A stretch of 64,000 nt of DNA, from contig RDXE01000054.1 of assembly GCA_004292755.1 (NCBI GenBank), positions 1 through 64,000 of the forward strand. Reading direction: 5' to 3'. This stretch comes from Alphaproteobacteria bacterium. GTDB taxonomy: Bacteria; Pseudomonadota; Alphaproteobacteria; Elsterales; Elsteraceae. Shown here one piece after another: positions 41,851 through 51,455 of the stretch. Numbering within the stretch: position 1 is the stretch's first letter; the number at the start of each line of letters is the position of its first letter. Below the pieces are notes generated by a model. The model saw nothing but the letters and a program-made list of their open reading frames with translations. It did not search any database and was not told the DNA's origin. The translations under genes were made by a program, and so were the position numbers.

Positions 41851-42944
41851 TGATCGCCCTGTTGGTGCTGGTGCTGCTGCCAGCCGTCCTGACCGTCATC
41901 AATCTATTGGTCCTGCGGCGCTTGGGCATGGCGGGCGACGGGCAGCCGATCTCTGTGTTGATCCCCGCGCGCGACGAGGCCGCGACCATTGGTGCGTGCC
42001 TGGACGCCATTCTTGCCAATCATGGTGTGGTGTTCGAGGTGGTGGTGCTGGACGACCACTCCAGCGACGCCACTGCTGCCATTGTGGAAGCCTATGCCGC
42101 GCGCGATGGGCGGGTGCGGCTGGAGCGGGCACCGGCCTTGCCGCCGGGCTGGTCGGGCAAGCAACACGCCTGTCAGGTTCTGGCGGGTCACGCGCGGTTT
42201 GATCATCTGGTGTTTCTGGATGCCGATGTGCGTCTGGCACCAACGGCACTGGTGCGCTTGTCCTCAGCCTTGACGCGCGCGGACCTAGTGTCTGGCGTAC
42301 CGCAGCAGATCACCCAGTCGCTGGCGGAGCGGGCGGTGATCCCGCAAATCCTGGTGCTGTTGCTGGGTTATCTGCCGATGCCGTTCATGCAGCTGTTCTG
42401 GCGCAGCCCTGCCTTCGCGGCTGGCTGCGGGCAAGTGATGGCAGTGACGCGGATCGGCTATCGTGCAGCCGGGGGACACCGGGCGATTGCCACCTCCTTG
42501 CATGATGGCGTGCAGTTGCCGCGCGCCTTCCGTCGGGCGGGACGAAAGACGGCGCTGGTCGACGCAACCGACCTTGCGTCCTGCCGGATGTATCACGGTG
42601 CGCGGGCGGTGCATCAGGGCTTCTTGAAGAACGCCCACGAGGGCATGGCCAGCCCAAGGGCACTGCCGGTTTGGACCGTGCTGTTGGCCGGTGGTCATCT
42701 GCTGCCTTGGTTGGTGTTGCCCTGGCTCGCCGTTGCGGGAGACCCGCTGCCACTGTCCCTCGCCTTGGCGGGCCAGATTGCAGCGCGCGGGATGATCGCG
42801 TGGCGGTTTCGGCAGGGCTGGCGCGCGGTTCTGCTGCATCCCATCGGCGTCGCTTGGGTGCTGGTGATCCAGTGGCACGCTTTGATTCGTCGGCTGGCCG
42901 GGCGAGCGCCCGTGTGGCGGGGGCGGGCCTATGCGGGGGGGTGA
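41847..42944 (+). CDS. glycosyltransferase family 2 (CrtQ-like)
   Basis: A protein of 365 residues. An N-terminal membrane helix precedes a GT2 domain: SVLIPARDEAATIGACL (about 36-53), VVLDDHSSDATA (about 64-75), VFLDADVRL (about 118-126), and a later MYHG region. Two or three C-terminal hydrophobic helices occur near WTVLLAGGHLLPWLVLPWLA. It starts within the acyltransferase gene stop (ATGA). By analogy with CrtQ it would glucosylate the carotenoid acid, giving the substrate for the acyltransferase. Confidence 0.86.
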   Translation: MMIALLVLVLLPAVLTVINLLVLRRLGMAGDGQPISVLIPARDEAATIGACLDAILANHGVVFEVVVLDDHSSDATAAIVEAYAARDGRVRLERAPALPPGWSGKQHACQVLAGHARFDHLVFLDADVRLAPTALVRLSSALTRADLVSGVPQQITQSLAERAVIPQILVLLLGYLPMPFMQLFWRSPAFAAGCGQVMAVTRIGYRAAGGHRAIATSLHDGVQLPRAFRRAGRKTALVDATDLASCRMYHGARAVHQGFLKNAHEGMASPRALPVWTVLLAGGHLLPWLVLPWLAVAGDPLPLSLALAGQIAARGMIAWRFRQGWRAVLLHPIGVAWVLVIQWHALIRRLAGRAPVWRGRAYAGG

Positions 42945-44239
42945 GGCTCCTCCCGGCTCAAGGCTTCGCGCAGGTGCTTGACCCCTCTCCAGACCGACAG
43001 CAACACCAAGGGCAGGGCAAGCCCAGCGGCCAGTTCTGGATCAATCGGCAGCCCAGCCGCCTTCGCCGCCTTGCCGAGATAGAGGATCAGCCCGACAAGG
43101 TAGTAACTGATCGCCACCACGGACAGCCCCTCGACAGTTTGCTGCAAGCGCAGTTGCGCATCGGCCCGGCGATCCATGGACTGGAGAAGATGCTGGTTCT
43201 GCTGCTCCAACGCCACATCCACGCGCGTGCGCAGGAGGGTGGAGGCCCGCTGAACCCGGTCTGCCAGTTGCGTCTGCCGGGAGGCCACGGCTTCCACCGT
43301 ACGCATTGCGGGGCCGAAGCGACGGTCTAGGAACTCGCCGATGGTTTGCCATTCGGCTAGGCGCTGTTCCCGCAATTCCTCCACCCGCCGATCCACCAGG
43401 GCGCGGTAGGCGCGGGTTGCGGCGAAGCGATAGCTGCGGTCGGCTGCGATCTGCTCCACTTCCGCGGCCAGCTCGGTCAAGCGGGTGAGGGTATCGCGGT
43501 CGACTTCCGGGGAGCCCGGCTGGGTCATCGCCGTGGTCAGCTTCGCCAACTCGCGTTCCAGGTACGACAGGCGCGGGCCAAGGCTGCGCGCTTCGGAGAA
43601 GCCCATCATCGCTAACGTACGATAGGTTTCGATCTCCGTCAGGCGTTGCACCAGCCGACCGGCCTGCCGTGGCTTCAAGCCGTGATCAGCAACCAGAATG
43701 CGCACAGCACCATCGGGGCGGATGCGAAAATCCGTGTAGACCGACGCAGCCCCGCCGGACACCCGCGCGGCAGCAGTGTTCTCCAATTCCAGCAGCTGGC
43801 CGTCTGGTCCGCCGTCGGGCATCGCCTCAGGTGCCAGCACCGCCACTTGAGTGGCCACGATCACCCGGCCTGGACAGGCGGCAAGCCACGCTTCGGGCAC
43901 CTGGTCCAGCACGCTGTCGCCAAAAGGGGCACTAGGGTCGACCATCCCGCCAGAAAACAGCGTGTAGGAGGTGAATTCGGTGTGGCGCTCCCACCGGACG
44001 CGCAGCTGATCGTCGCCAAAGATCGCGAAGTCGCGCGCGTCCCCAGGCCAAGCCTGGCCCAGCTCATCAGCGAGGCGCATGGCGTGCAGCCGGTCGGCCT
44101 CGGCGCTTGTCTCCCCCGTTAGAAATGCAAGGTAGCTGGCCCGCACCGGTGTGCGAAGTTGGGCGAATGGACGAGCATGCAGCTCATCGTTCAGACGATG
44201 CCGGTCTGGGTGATCGATGAGAAGATCACGATGAGGCAT
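42929..44239 (-). CDS. DUF3422 family protein
   Basis: A protein of 436 residues with a long N-terminal cytoplasmic domain starting MPHRDLLIDHPDRHRLNDEL and HARPFAQLRTPVRASYLAFL, and two C-terminal hydrophobic helices (SVVAISYYLVGLILYLG and LALPLVLLSVW, about 375-420). A long helical segment with repeated Arg/Glu precedes them (about 280-360). The start, length and order match DUF3422, a conserved membrane-attached family of unknown function in alphaproteobacteria. It overlaps the glycosyltransferase stop by 16 bases in the convergent arrangement. Confidence 0.85.
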   Translation of the reverse strand: MPHRDLLIDHPDRHRLNDELHARPFAQLRTPVRASYLAFLTGETSAEADRLHAMRLADELGQAWPGDARDFAIFGDDQLRVRWERHTEFTSYTLFSGGMVDPSAPFGDSVLDQVPEAWLAACPGRVIVATQVAVLAPEAMPDGGPDGQLLELENTAAARVSGGAASVYTDFRIRPDGAVRILVADHGLKPRQAGRLVQRLTEIETYRTLAMMGFSEARSLGPRLSYLERELAKLTTAMTQPGSPEVDRDTLTRLTELAAEVEQIAADRSYRFAATRAYRALVDRRVEELREQRLAEWQTIGEFLDRRFGPAMRTVEAVASRQTQLADRVQRASTLLRTRVDVALEQQNQHLLQSMDRRADAQLRLQQTVEGLSVVAISYYLVGLILYLGKAAKAAGLPIDPELAAGLALPLVLLSVWRGVKHLREALSREEPHPPA

Positions 44240-44342
44240 GACCGCGACTTAAGCCTTTGCCCCGTGCCCCACGCACCGAGCGGTGGCCCATCATGAAGCC
44301 TTTGCGGCACAAGGCCCCGCGACACGGTGCCTCTGTTGGATT

Positions 44343-44900
44343 ATGACTCTGACTATGGCGATTGAGACGCTCACTGCGCCGACGTGTCGGGTTGAACAGG
44401 TCCCGTTGGACAGCGAGCCGGACCCAGGGATTCGGTTGTTGCTGACGTGGTACCGCGCTGTTGGTGGTGGCGAGCCACCGCCACGGCGTTTGATTGATGC
44501 AGCGACCTTCGCCCCTGTGGTGGGCGCCGTCAGCTTGGTGCATTGGGAGGCGGGGCGCTGGCGGTTCGGGTTGACCGCACAGTTCGTGTTGCAGGCAGAG
44601 TCGAACCCCAGCGACCCTGAGTATCTCGACCAGCTGGAGCCTGCTCCCTATCGGGCGCTGGTTAAGGAGGCCTACGATGCTGTGCGGGTTGGGCGTACAC
44701 CCTCATTGTCCCGGGTGACCTTCCTCAGCAGTCGGATGGAGGATAGCTACCGCCGCTTGGCCCTCCCGTTGGCCGATCCCGATGGATCGATCAACACGCT
44801 GTTGGTCTACAACGCGGACAGTTTGGACCGCGCGCGCCGACGTCGGATGGGCCTTGCCTATCGGGCCTATCGCGATGAAGTGCTGCGGGGCAGACCATGA
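44343..44900 (+). CDS. PAS_5-like protein, copy 1 of 3
   Basis: A protein of 185 residues. It shares the pattern of the next two proteins: a short helix (LLLTWYRAVGG), then PPPRRLIDAATFAPVVGAVSLV, and LVYNADSLDRARRRRMGLAYRAY near the end. The central part is an antiparallel beta, PAS_5-like fold. The alternative start MAIETL (44355) is also possible. It overlaps the second copy by 4 bases. The copy is the most divergent; it keeps the strand order but has lost the FDPV motif. Sensor function is inferred from the fold, ligand unknown. Confidence 0.68.
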   Translation: MTLTMAIETLTAPTCRVEQVPLDSEPDPGIRLLLTWYRAVGGGEPPPRRLIDAATFAPVVGAVSLVHWEAGRWRFGLTAQFVLQAESNPSDPEYLDQLEPAPYRALVKEAYDAVRVGRTPSLSRVTFLSSRMEDSYRRLALPLADPDGSINTLLVYNADSLDRARRRRMGLAYRAYRDEVLRGRP

Positions 44901-45457
44901 GCAGACCCGCCGCTTTTATTGAGTCGATCCAAATCCCGGTGGATCTCGAAGGTCACCCAGCTGCGCGCCGGCTGCTGGACTGGTGGTCCAATGCCTGCGG
45001 CGATGGCGGCGGTCGCCCGCTCAAACGGGCATTTGACCCTGTTTCCTTTGCTCCGCTGTTGGGTGCCTTCATTCTGGTGGAGCGGGACGCACACGGTGGG
45101 CTGCGTTTGCGCATCAAGGGGGAACGCATCTTCGCCACCTACACGGTGCCCGGCATGGACGACCCAACCGATGTTCGGGAGTTGAAGCCACTCCCCTATC
45201 GCGAACTGGTCACCCGTGACTATGGGCAGGCCATGGCGGCCGATGGACCATTGGGTTGGCGGGTAACGCTGTCTGTGCCGCATCAACCGGTCGTCTCCTA
45301 TCGTCGCCTCACCTTGCCGATGGAGAACGCACCGGGTGCCGCTGATCTTCTGCTGGTGTTCAATCCCGATGCGTTGGAGCCAGGGTTTCGCCGCCTAACC
45401 TCTCAGGTCTTCAGTGCCTTCATCGCCGCCTACGAGAGCGACTCCAAGGCATTGTGA
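44897..45457 (+). CDS. PAS_5-like protein, copy 2 of 3
   Basis: A protein of 186 residues. It has LLDWWSNACGD, RAFDPVSFAPLLGAFILVER, GLRLRIKGERIFATY, LPYRELVTRDYGQAMA, PVVSYRRLTLPM and LLLVFNPDALEP, with FSAFIAAYES at the end. It matches copy 3 closely, residue block by block. The start overlaps copy 1 (ATGA). No signal peptide, helical output domain or kinase is joined to it, so the fold stands alone. Role unproved. Confidence 0.72.
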   Translation: MSRPAAFIESIQIPVDLEGHPAARRLLDWWSNACGDGGGRPLKRAFDPVSFAPLLGAFILVERDAHGGLRLRIKGERIFATYTVPGMDDPTDVRELKPLPYRELVTRDYGQAMAADGPLGWRVTLSVPHQPVVSYRRLTLPMENAPGAADLLLVFNPDALEPGFRRLTSQVFSAFIAAYESDSKAL

Positions 45458-45530
45458 TTGAACCCGCTGGCAGGGGAGTGATACCCACTGCCTGGGGGCG
45501 TCGTGACCGAGCTTGGTCGGAGGAGCGGGA

Positions 45531-46094
45531 ATGAGGCCGGAGCTGTGTTCCATCATGTCGGAACGGATCGACGGCGATCTTGGCCAGCATCCCTGGGCGA
45601 CCACGCTGCTGGGGTGGTGGCATCAGGCCCGCGGCGCTGCCCCCCGACCGCTCCGGCGTGCCTTTGACCCCGTCGACTTTGCGCCGATCCTGGGGGCCTT
45701 CAACTTGATCGACCGTGCCCCCTGCGGAACCTTACGCTTTCGCATTCGTGGGGAGCGCATCTTTGCAACCGACTTGTCGGTTGACCCGCACGAGCCGGTG
45801 TCGCTGGAGATGCTTCAGCCATCGCCGTACAGCGCGCTGGTGATCCGCGACTACCACGAAGCGATGGCGTCTGATCACCCGATTGGGTGGCGCGTCACTG
45901 TCACGGTGCCGGAGTTCCAACCGCTGATTTACCGTCGCCTAACGCTGCCCTTGAGCAGCACTGAAGGGGCGTCGGACATGCTGTTGGTCTTCAATCCAGA
46001 CGCACTCGACCCGGCCGTGCGTCGCATCACCACCATGGTGTTTCGCGCCTATATTGCAGCCTATGAAAACAAACCCGACGGGCTGGGGCGCTGA
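45531..46094 (+). CDS. PAS_5-like protein, copy 3 of 3
   Basis: A protein of 187 residues, closest to copy 2: LLGWWHQARGA, RRAFDPVDFAPILGAFNLID, RFRIRGERIFATD, SPYSALVIRDYHEAMAS, FQPLIYRRLTLPLS, MLLVFNPDALDPAVRR and FRAYIAAYE. The ATG at 45531 has GGAGGAG upstream. It is 73 bases downstream of copy 2 with no terminator between, so all three are probably on one transcript. No enzyme motif is seen. Confidence 0.74.
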   Translation: MRPELCSIMSERIDGDLGQHPWATTLLGWWHQARGAAPRPLRRAFDPVDFAPILGAFNLIDRAPCGTLRFRIRGERIFATDLSVDPHEPVSLEMLQPSPYSALVIRDYHEAMASDHPIGWRVTVTVPEFQPLIYRRLTLPLSSTEGASDMLLVFNPDALDPAVRRITTMVFRAYIAAYENKPDGLGR

Positions 46095-46157
46095 GCCACA
46101 CCGTGCTGGCCTCGAATCGCCAACCGACGTGATGAGCGCCTTGCGGCGTCAAGCTGC

Positions 46158-46889
46158 TTAGGCGCGCAGCACCTTTGGGGAGAAGCGATAGCCCTGACCG
46201 CGCTCCGTCATGATCATTTCCGGGTGGCTGGGATCGGTTTCCAGCCGTCGCCGCAGCCGGAAAATCTGCACATCGATCGACCGATCAAACACCTCGCCCG
46301 CATCATCGCGGCTGGCTTCCAGCAGCTGATCGCGCGACAGGGTTTTGCCGGGGTTGCGCAGGAACGCCAGCAGCAGGTTGAACTCGGCCGAGGGGAGGGT
46401 GTGGGAGGTGCCGTCCGGCCCTTCCAGACGCCGACCCACCACATCCAGCGTCCAGCCAGCAAACCGCAGCCGCTCGCCCCCACCGGTGAGGGTGGACCCA
46501 GCACGGCGCAGCACGGCGCGGACCCGAGCGAGCAATTCACGCGGGTTAAAGGGCTTGGCGATGTAGTCGTCAGCGCCCAGCTCCAACCCGACCACGCGAT
46601 CCACGTCGGAGGACGCTCCGGTCAACAGGATAACGGGAAGGTTGCCCGTCTGGCGGGCCTCCCGCAGCAGGGCGAGACCGTCGGGTCCTGGCAGCCGGAT
46701 GTCGAGCAGCAGCAGCGCTATGTCAGCCGAGCGCAGGACATCGGCCAAACCGCGCCCGTCTTCATAGGCCGAGACCTGGAACCCGTTTTCTGACAAATAC
46801 CCCGACACCAGCGTGCGCAAGTCGGGGTCGTCATCCACGAGGACGATGTGCGGCAGAGTATCAAACGTGTCGGCCAAGGCGGCAGGCAT
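46158..46889 (-). CDS. OmpR-family response regulator
   Basis: A protein of 243 residues. The receiver domain has the acidic pair (Asp20-Asp21), phospho-acceptor Asp63 in LLLLDIRLPGPDG, Thr90 and Lys112 (KPFNPREL). A winged-helix DNA-binding domain at about 140-240 has DRSIDVQIFRLRRRLE and MTERGQGYRF. ATG 46889 is preferred, giving the standard N-terminus; a longer upstream frame is discounted. No histidine kinase gene is adjacent, making it an orphan regulator; the three PAS-like proteins are its neighbours but convergent, and any link is speculation. Confidence 0.92.
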   Translation of the reverse strand: MPAALADTFDTLPHIVLVDDDPDLRTLVSGYLSENGFQVSAYEDGRGLADVLRSADIALLLLDIRLPGPDGLALLREARQTGNLPVILLTGASSDVDRVVGLELGADDYIAKPFNPRELLARVRAVLRRAGSTLTGGGERLRFAGWTLDVVGRRLEGPDGTSHTLPSAEFNLLLAFLRNPGKTLSRDQLLEASRDDAGEVFDRSIDVQIFRLRRRLETDPSHPEMIMTERGQGYRFSPKVLRA

Positions 46890-47048
46890 CCCAGCCCTAT
46901 GATAGAGACAGGCGCAGATGGTGGCGCACCCGTGGGGCGTCCGCAACGGTTTGATGAAGCTGGAGGAAACTGCGTGCCTTGATGTCGAAGCTGCAACGGT
47001 TTGCGGCCGTGCAAGCACGCCTGTGCAGAAACGAGGAGTGGAGGCGAA

Positions 47049-47073
47049 AACAGGGGCCACCAGGGCCCCTGTT
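47049..47073 (-). terminator. intrinsic terminator of asd
   Basis: Arms CAGGGGCC (47051-47058) and GGCCCCTG (47064-47071) form an 8-bp GC-rich stem with a short loop; read on the minus strand they are followed by TTTT. The hairpin lies 27-50 bases beyond the asd stop, and 160 bases upstream of the regulator gene. Confidence 0.85.
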
Positions 47074-47097
47074 CGCACAGTCTATCGATACCCGATG

Positions 47098-48120
47098 TTA
47101 CGCGGCGGCTTTGCCTGCAGGCAGGCGGCCCTGGGCCATTGCTGCCTCGGCGATCTGCACCGCGTTCAGGGCAGCACCCTTCAGCAGTTGGTCGCCACAC
47201 AAGAACAAGTCGATCCCACGGTCGCCGAACACCTCGTTGCGGCGAATACGACCGACTTCGACATTGTCCTTGCCTGTGGCGCCAATCGGCATGGGATAGC
47301 GATTGTTGGCAGGGTCATCCACCACATCCACCCCTGGTGCAGTCGTCAACACGGCCCGCACGGCGTCGGGTGTGGCGACGTCCTTGGTCTCGATGGTGAC
47401 GGCCTCGGAGTGGACGCGCAGGGTCGGCACACGCACCGCAGTGCAGGAGATCTTGAGGTCTGGCAGACCCATGATCTTCCGGCTCTCCCAGGTCACCTTC
47501 ATCTCCTCCTTCGTGTAGCCATTGGGCTGGAACACGTCGATGTGAGGGATCAAGTTGAATGCAATCGGGTGGGCGAACACTTGGCGACTGGCGGTTTCGC
47601 CGGCCAGAACGCGCGCAGTTTCGCGGGTCAACTCCTCCATGCCTTCCTTCCCGGCGCCGGAGGTCGCCTGATAGGACGACACAATCACCCGCTCGAGCCC
47701 AAAGGCGCGGGCGATGGGTGCCAGTGCGACCACCAAGACAGCCGTGGTGCAGTTCGGGTTGGCGATCAGCGATGCTTGCCCGATGGCGTCGGCATTGATT
47801 TCCGGCACCACCAACGGCACCTCTGGCCGGTACCGGAAGGCGGAGGAGTTGTCGATCACCAGGGTGGTCTTCGCCAACTCTGGCGCGTACTGCTCAGCAA
47901 AACTGCCGGAAACAGCGAGGAACACCACATCGCACCGGCCAGCCGCCTCAACCGAGAACTCGGTCAAGGTTTTCTCACCGAAGGGAGTAGTCACGGTTTT
48001 GCCGGCAGAGCGCTCAGACGCGAACAGGTCGAGACGAGTGACGGGGAACCGGCGGCGCGCGAGCACGGAAATCAGCTCAGCTCCGACAGCGCCCGTGGCG
48101 CCCACAATACCGACATGCAT
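47098..48120 (-). CDS. asd: aspartate-semialdehyde dehydrogenase
   Basis: A protein of 340 residues of the lysine/threonine/methionine pathway. It begins MHVGIVGATGAVGAELI, has the catalytic Cys in ANPNCTTAVLV (about residue 132), and HSEAVTIET near residue 242 with the general-base His. DNSSAFRY, VPEINADAI and SSYQATSGAGKEG are also conserved. It reduces aspartyl phosphate to the semialdehyde using NADPH in the cytoplasm. Two AAGGAGACC units precede the start and one of them serves as ribosome site; a strong terminator follows it. Confidence 0.97.
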   Translation of the reverse strand: MHVGIVGATGAVGAELISVLARRRFPVTRLDLFASERSAGKTVTTPFGEKTLTEFSVEAAGRCDVVFLAVSGSFAEQYAPELAKTTLVIDNSSAFRYRPEVPLVVPEINADAIGQASLIANPNCTTAVLVVALAPIARAFGLERVIVSSYQATSGAGKEGMEELTRETARVLAGETASRQVFAHPIAFNLIPHIDVFQPNGYTKEEMKVTWESRKIMGLPDLKISCTAVRVPTLRVHSEAVTIETKDVATPDAVRAVLTTAPGVDVVDDPANNRYPMPIGATGKDNVEVGRIRRNEVFGDRGIDLFLCGDQLLKGAALNAVQIAEAAMAQGRLPAGKAAA

Positions 48121-48180
48121 GACCTTGGTCTCCTTGGTCTCCTTGCTCCCGGAAACAGTCCGGACAAAAGGTCGTAACTG

Positions 48181-48705
48181 TTAGCCGTGAATGCGCCGAT
48201 ACTCAAGGCACTGCGACACTGCAGCCACTGGGCTGAGGCGTTTGCCCAAATTGACAGATGTCGGGTGTTCGCTTGGCTCAGACCAGACGACTGGGTGAAA
48301 CCCAAGCTTCTGGTAGAAGCCTTCCGAGCCCGCGACCGCGTGTAAAAGCACAACGTCGGCGCCATCGGCACTGGCCAAAGCCTCGGCCAACTGGATCAGC
48401 ACGGCACCATGGCCCGCCCCCCGCTTGGAGGCGTCGACGCAGACCCGGCGGAAGGCGACGGTGCTGTCGTCCAGCCGGTCCATCCTCAGGGTGCCCACCC
48501 GTTCGCCACGGTACCACAGCAGCAACACCTGGCGTGCCGGGTCCGCGTGGCGCGCCTCGACGGGATAGGCAGACCCCGTGCGGGTGCGCAGACTCTGGCG
48601 CTGCATCCGATCCACCGCCGCCCAATCGGCAGCAGACGCTGGTGGCTTCAAGTGGTGGGACATCAGGCTGACGCCTGCTGCGATGGGGGCGATCACGTCG
48701 GTCAT
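48181..48705 (-). CDS. GNAT-family N-acetyltransferase
   Basis: A protein of 174 residues with the GNAT fold. It has VLLLWYRGERVGTLRMDRLD, FRRVCVDASKRGAGHGAVLI with the acetyl-CoA pyrophosphate loop (RGAGHG), and VLLHAVAGSEGFYQKLGFHPV near the end. The acyl acceptor is unknown. It lies upstream of asd on the same strand with 60 bases between. The start at 48705 is the longest; an inner Met at residue 15 is possible. Confidence 0.86.
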   Translation of the reverse strand: MTDVIAPIAAGVSLMSHHLKPPASAADWAAVDRMQRQSLRTRTGSAYPVEARHADPARQVLLLWYRGERVGTLRMDRLDDSTVAFRRVCVDASKRGAGHGAVLIQLAEALASADGADVVLLHAVAGSEGFYQKLGFHPVVWSEPSEHPTSVNLGKRLSPVAAVSQCLEYRRIHG

Positions 48706-49190
48706 GGGCGTGCCCTACTGCGAACCGGAGTGGCAGGGCGATGACGAACCGCGTTCAGCAGGCACTCCCGGCGCGCTGCAAGGGCGGGGGTGGTGCCAGC
48801 GGCACCCAGTCATCACCAAGCGGGGGGTCAACACATCGGCGCGTCACAGGCGCCGGAACAGCCGGTTCGGCCTAGGGCAGACGGCGCACCGATGCGCGCA
48901 CGTCAGCGCTGCGGCCGAAGCCGGCGCCAAGTCGTCGCTCAAGGGTGCGAATGGTCATTGCGCGTCTCCACACGTTGCTGTCGAACGACGCGCAACGCCG
49001 GTCGTAGCTAAGGCAAACCGTCCCGGTGCAGAAGGGCGTTTTTGGGAGATTGGTATGCGTTGTGTGCAGAGGTGTTGGCGTCTGTCGTTTGGCTGACGCT
49101 TCATCGTCTCAACATGGACATATTTCGCTTCCCATTTAGACAAAATGTGCGCAAATTGTCTTCATACGGTCCGCGTGGGGAGAGTGAGCA
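48706..49190. other. 485-base intergenic stretch
   Basis: No gene is supported here. Frames in it have irregular composition and no ribosome site. Near the right end, GACAA at 49139-49143 and TTGTC at 49156-49160 form a short inverted repeat, and AGAGTGAGCA follows, which is the ribosome site of the chemoreceptor. The GNAT gene's promoter must lie in the left end. I see no RNA gene. Confidence 0.55.
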
Positions 49191-51266
49191 ATGGCGCACA
49201 ATCAGCTTCCAGCAGCAGGGCGGCGGCACCGGTTGCCGTTGGTGTGGGTGCTCGGCTTCGGTTTGGCGCCGCTGGTCGCGATCCTGGCCGGACTGGCCTG
49301 GGTTGGCGCAGGGGCGCTCAGCAGCAGCGCCGATGGTTTGGCCCGCACGCGCACGCTCGCCGATGCCCGTGCCGACTCACTTAAGCTTGCCGCTGCCCTT
49401 GATGAGGCGCGGCGCGCTGCGACCCAATGGCTGCTGGCGGGTGCAGTGGATCGCGAGGGCACCGATGCCGCCGGGATCGCCCGTGCCATTGCCGAGGCGA
49501 CCACCAGTGCCGACCGGCTGGCTGCTGCCCCATCAGGCCAGGGGGCGACCGGCGCTCGCAGTCTTGGTGCCGCGGGTCTGGCCCAGGAAGCTGCCGCCGC
49601 CGCCGCAGGGATCGAGCAGTTTCGCACCACCCTGGCCCGCATCTATCCGATGGCCGAGGCTGACCGCAATTTGCTGCGCCGCCAGATCGAGCCGCTGGCT
49701 GACCGGATGGAGACGCAGCTGACCGACCTTGTCCGCGACGCCTATGCTGACGGTGCGCTGGCTCCCGCCTACACCCTGGGGGAGGCGCTGCGCGCCTTCC
49801 TCTCTGCCCGGCGATTCCTATTGAGCCATGAGACCGGTGGCTCGATGGATACCGACCGCATGCTGACTGACCTGGAGGATGTCGCCTTCCTGCTCACCCG
49901 CTTCCGCGGCTTCAGCGAGGCTGGCGCGTGGCAGGAGACCGCCACAACTCTGCTGCGCGACCTGGTTGACCTGCGCACGGCGATGGAACGCAAGATTGAG
50001 AGTCGCCAACACCTGCGCACCAGCATCGAAACCGATCTCGCAGCCGCCTCCCGCGTGATTGCCACCGCCGCCCAGGCGCTGGCCGCAGCGGCTGAGGCCG
50101 CGATGGTCGCCACAGCCGATCAGGCGAGTGCTGAGGTGGCCAGCACACAGCGCCTGAACCTCGTGGCGGCGGGTCTTGCTCTGGTGCTCGCGCTGGGGGT
50201 GATTCTCGCAGCTGTCCGCGTGGTCGGCCAGCCCGTCGCCCAGATGGCGAAGGCGTTGAGCCAGCTTGCGGCAGGTGATTTGGCCGTCAGCGTGCCACGC
50301 ACCCGCACGCGCGAACTGGCTTTGCTGGCCGATGCGTTCGGTCGCTTTCGCGATGGCCTGGCTGCCGCCCGGCACCTGGAGGCAGAGCGCCTTGAGCAAG
50401 CGCAACGCCAAGCCGCCCGAACCGCGGCGCTGGAGGAGGCAACAGCCCGCTTTGATGCCGCGATTGATGGCCTGATTGCGCAAATCGCCGCTGCCCGCGG
50501 CGATCTCAGCCACGCGGCTGCTGCTGCTGCTGCTGCCACAGCCACAGTGGAGGCAGGCACCGGGGCTGCCCGCGCCGATGCCAGCCGGATGGCCGAACTG
50601 GTCGCCTCCGTCGCGGGGGCCACCAACCAACTCTCGGCATCGGGTGCAGAGATTGCGCGCAGCGGAGCGGCCTCGCTTGCGGCTGTCCGCTCGGCGCTGG
50701 CCGCAGGCGAGCGGTCTGGCCTCACCATCGCCGCCTTGTCGGACACCGCAGCGCAGATCGGCACGATCCTCGATACCATCAGCGAGATAGCGGGCCGCAC
50801 CAACCTGCTGGCCCTCAACGCCGCCATTGAGGCGAGCCGAGCCGGTGAGGCTGGGCGCGGCTTCCAGGTGGTTGCCAGTGAGGTGAAGGCCTTGGCGGTG
50901 CGCACCGTGCAAGCCACGGGAGACATCGCATCCCGCATCGCCGACATGCAGCGGGCCGCCGGTGACAGCGCGCGCGCGTTGGGCGATGTGCTGGACGCCG
51001 TCGGCGCACTCGATCTGCAAGCCTCGGCCGTCACTGCGGCCACCGAACAGCAAGATGCCGCGACTCGCGAGATCGCCGTCCAACTGGAAGCCGCCGCTGG
51101 GACAGCGGCCGCGCTGTCCGCCCATTTGGTCGACGTGGCTGAGACCGCAGGCTCCACGGCCACCCTGGGCCGCACCGTCGACCGCGCCGTCGAAAGCCTC
51201 GCCACCGCCACTGACCGTCTGGGCGAGCGGGTGCATGGCTTCCTTGCGACCGTGCGGGTGGGGTAG
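49191..51266 (+). CDS. methyl-accepting chemotaxis protein, membrane
   Basis: A protein of 691 residues. TM1 is near residues 16-42, then a long helical periplasmic region (about 43-320), TM2 ([15 protein letters not shown], about 325-345), HAMP (about 345-400; [15 protein letters not shown]), and a cytoplasmic signalling domain to about 680. The hairpin tip that binds CheA/CheW is [20 protein letters not shown] followed by [20 protein letters not shown]. It detects an unidentified ligand and controls flagellar or type IV pilus behaviour. No CheA or CheW gene is in the window. The protein is Ala-rich and has a normal MCP length. Confidence 0.93.
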   Translation: MAHNQLPAAGRRHRLPLVWVLGFGLAPLVAILAGLAWVGAGALSSSADGLARTRTLADARADSLKLAAALDEARRAATQWLLAGAVDREGTDAAGIARAIAEATTSADRLAAAPSGQGATGARSLGAAGLAQEAAAAAAGIEQFRTTLARIYPMAEADRNLLRRQIEPLADRMETQLTDLVRDAYADGALAPAYTLGEALRAFLSARRFLLSHETGGSMDTDRMLTDLEDVAFLLTRFRGFSEAGAWQETATTLLRDLVDLRTAMERKIESRQHLRTSIETDLAAASRVIATAAQALAAAAEAAMVATADQASAEVASTQRLNLVAAGLALVLALGVILAAVRVVGQPVAQMAKALSQLAAGDLAVSVPRTRTRELALLADAFGRFRDGLAAARHLEAERLEQAQRQAARTAALEEATARFDAAIDGLIAQIAAARGDLSHAAAAAAAATATVEAGTGAARADASRMAELVASVAGATNQLSASGAEIARSGAASLAAVRSALAAGERSGLTIAALSDTAAQIGTILDTISEIAGRTNLLALNAAIEASRAGEAGRGFQVVASEVKALAVRTVQATGDIASRIADMQRAAGDSARALGDVLDAVGALDLQASAVTAATEQQDAATREIAVQLEAAAGTAAALSAHLVDVAETAGSTATLGRTVDRAVESLATATDRLGERVHGFLATVRVG

Positions 51267-51455
51267 GAGTTTGGAGATAGAAAATAGCATGAAAGCCGCT
51301 ACGAGCTTCTTTTTCGGAGGAACCCTTGATTGATTTATGTAAATTCTTGACAGTTAATTGCACTGTGTCCACGCTCTGGCGAAACGCAGGCAGGCGGGCC
51401 ACGCACCCGACCACACTTTCTTAGGCGGTTCCTGATTCGAGAGGAAGGTACGGTC

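Noticed and set aside
48578-49096. 172-codon frame in the intergenic stretch before the chemoreceptor
   Set aside because: No ribosome site, overlaps the GNAT gene on the other strand, and has irregular composition.
51347-51375. Sigma-70 promoter before the DUF262 gene
   Set aside because: TTGACA is present at 51347-51352 but no acceptable -10 element follows at 16-18 bases.
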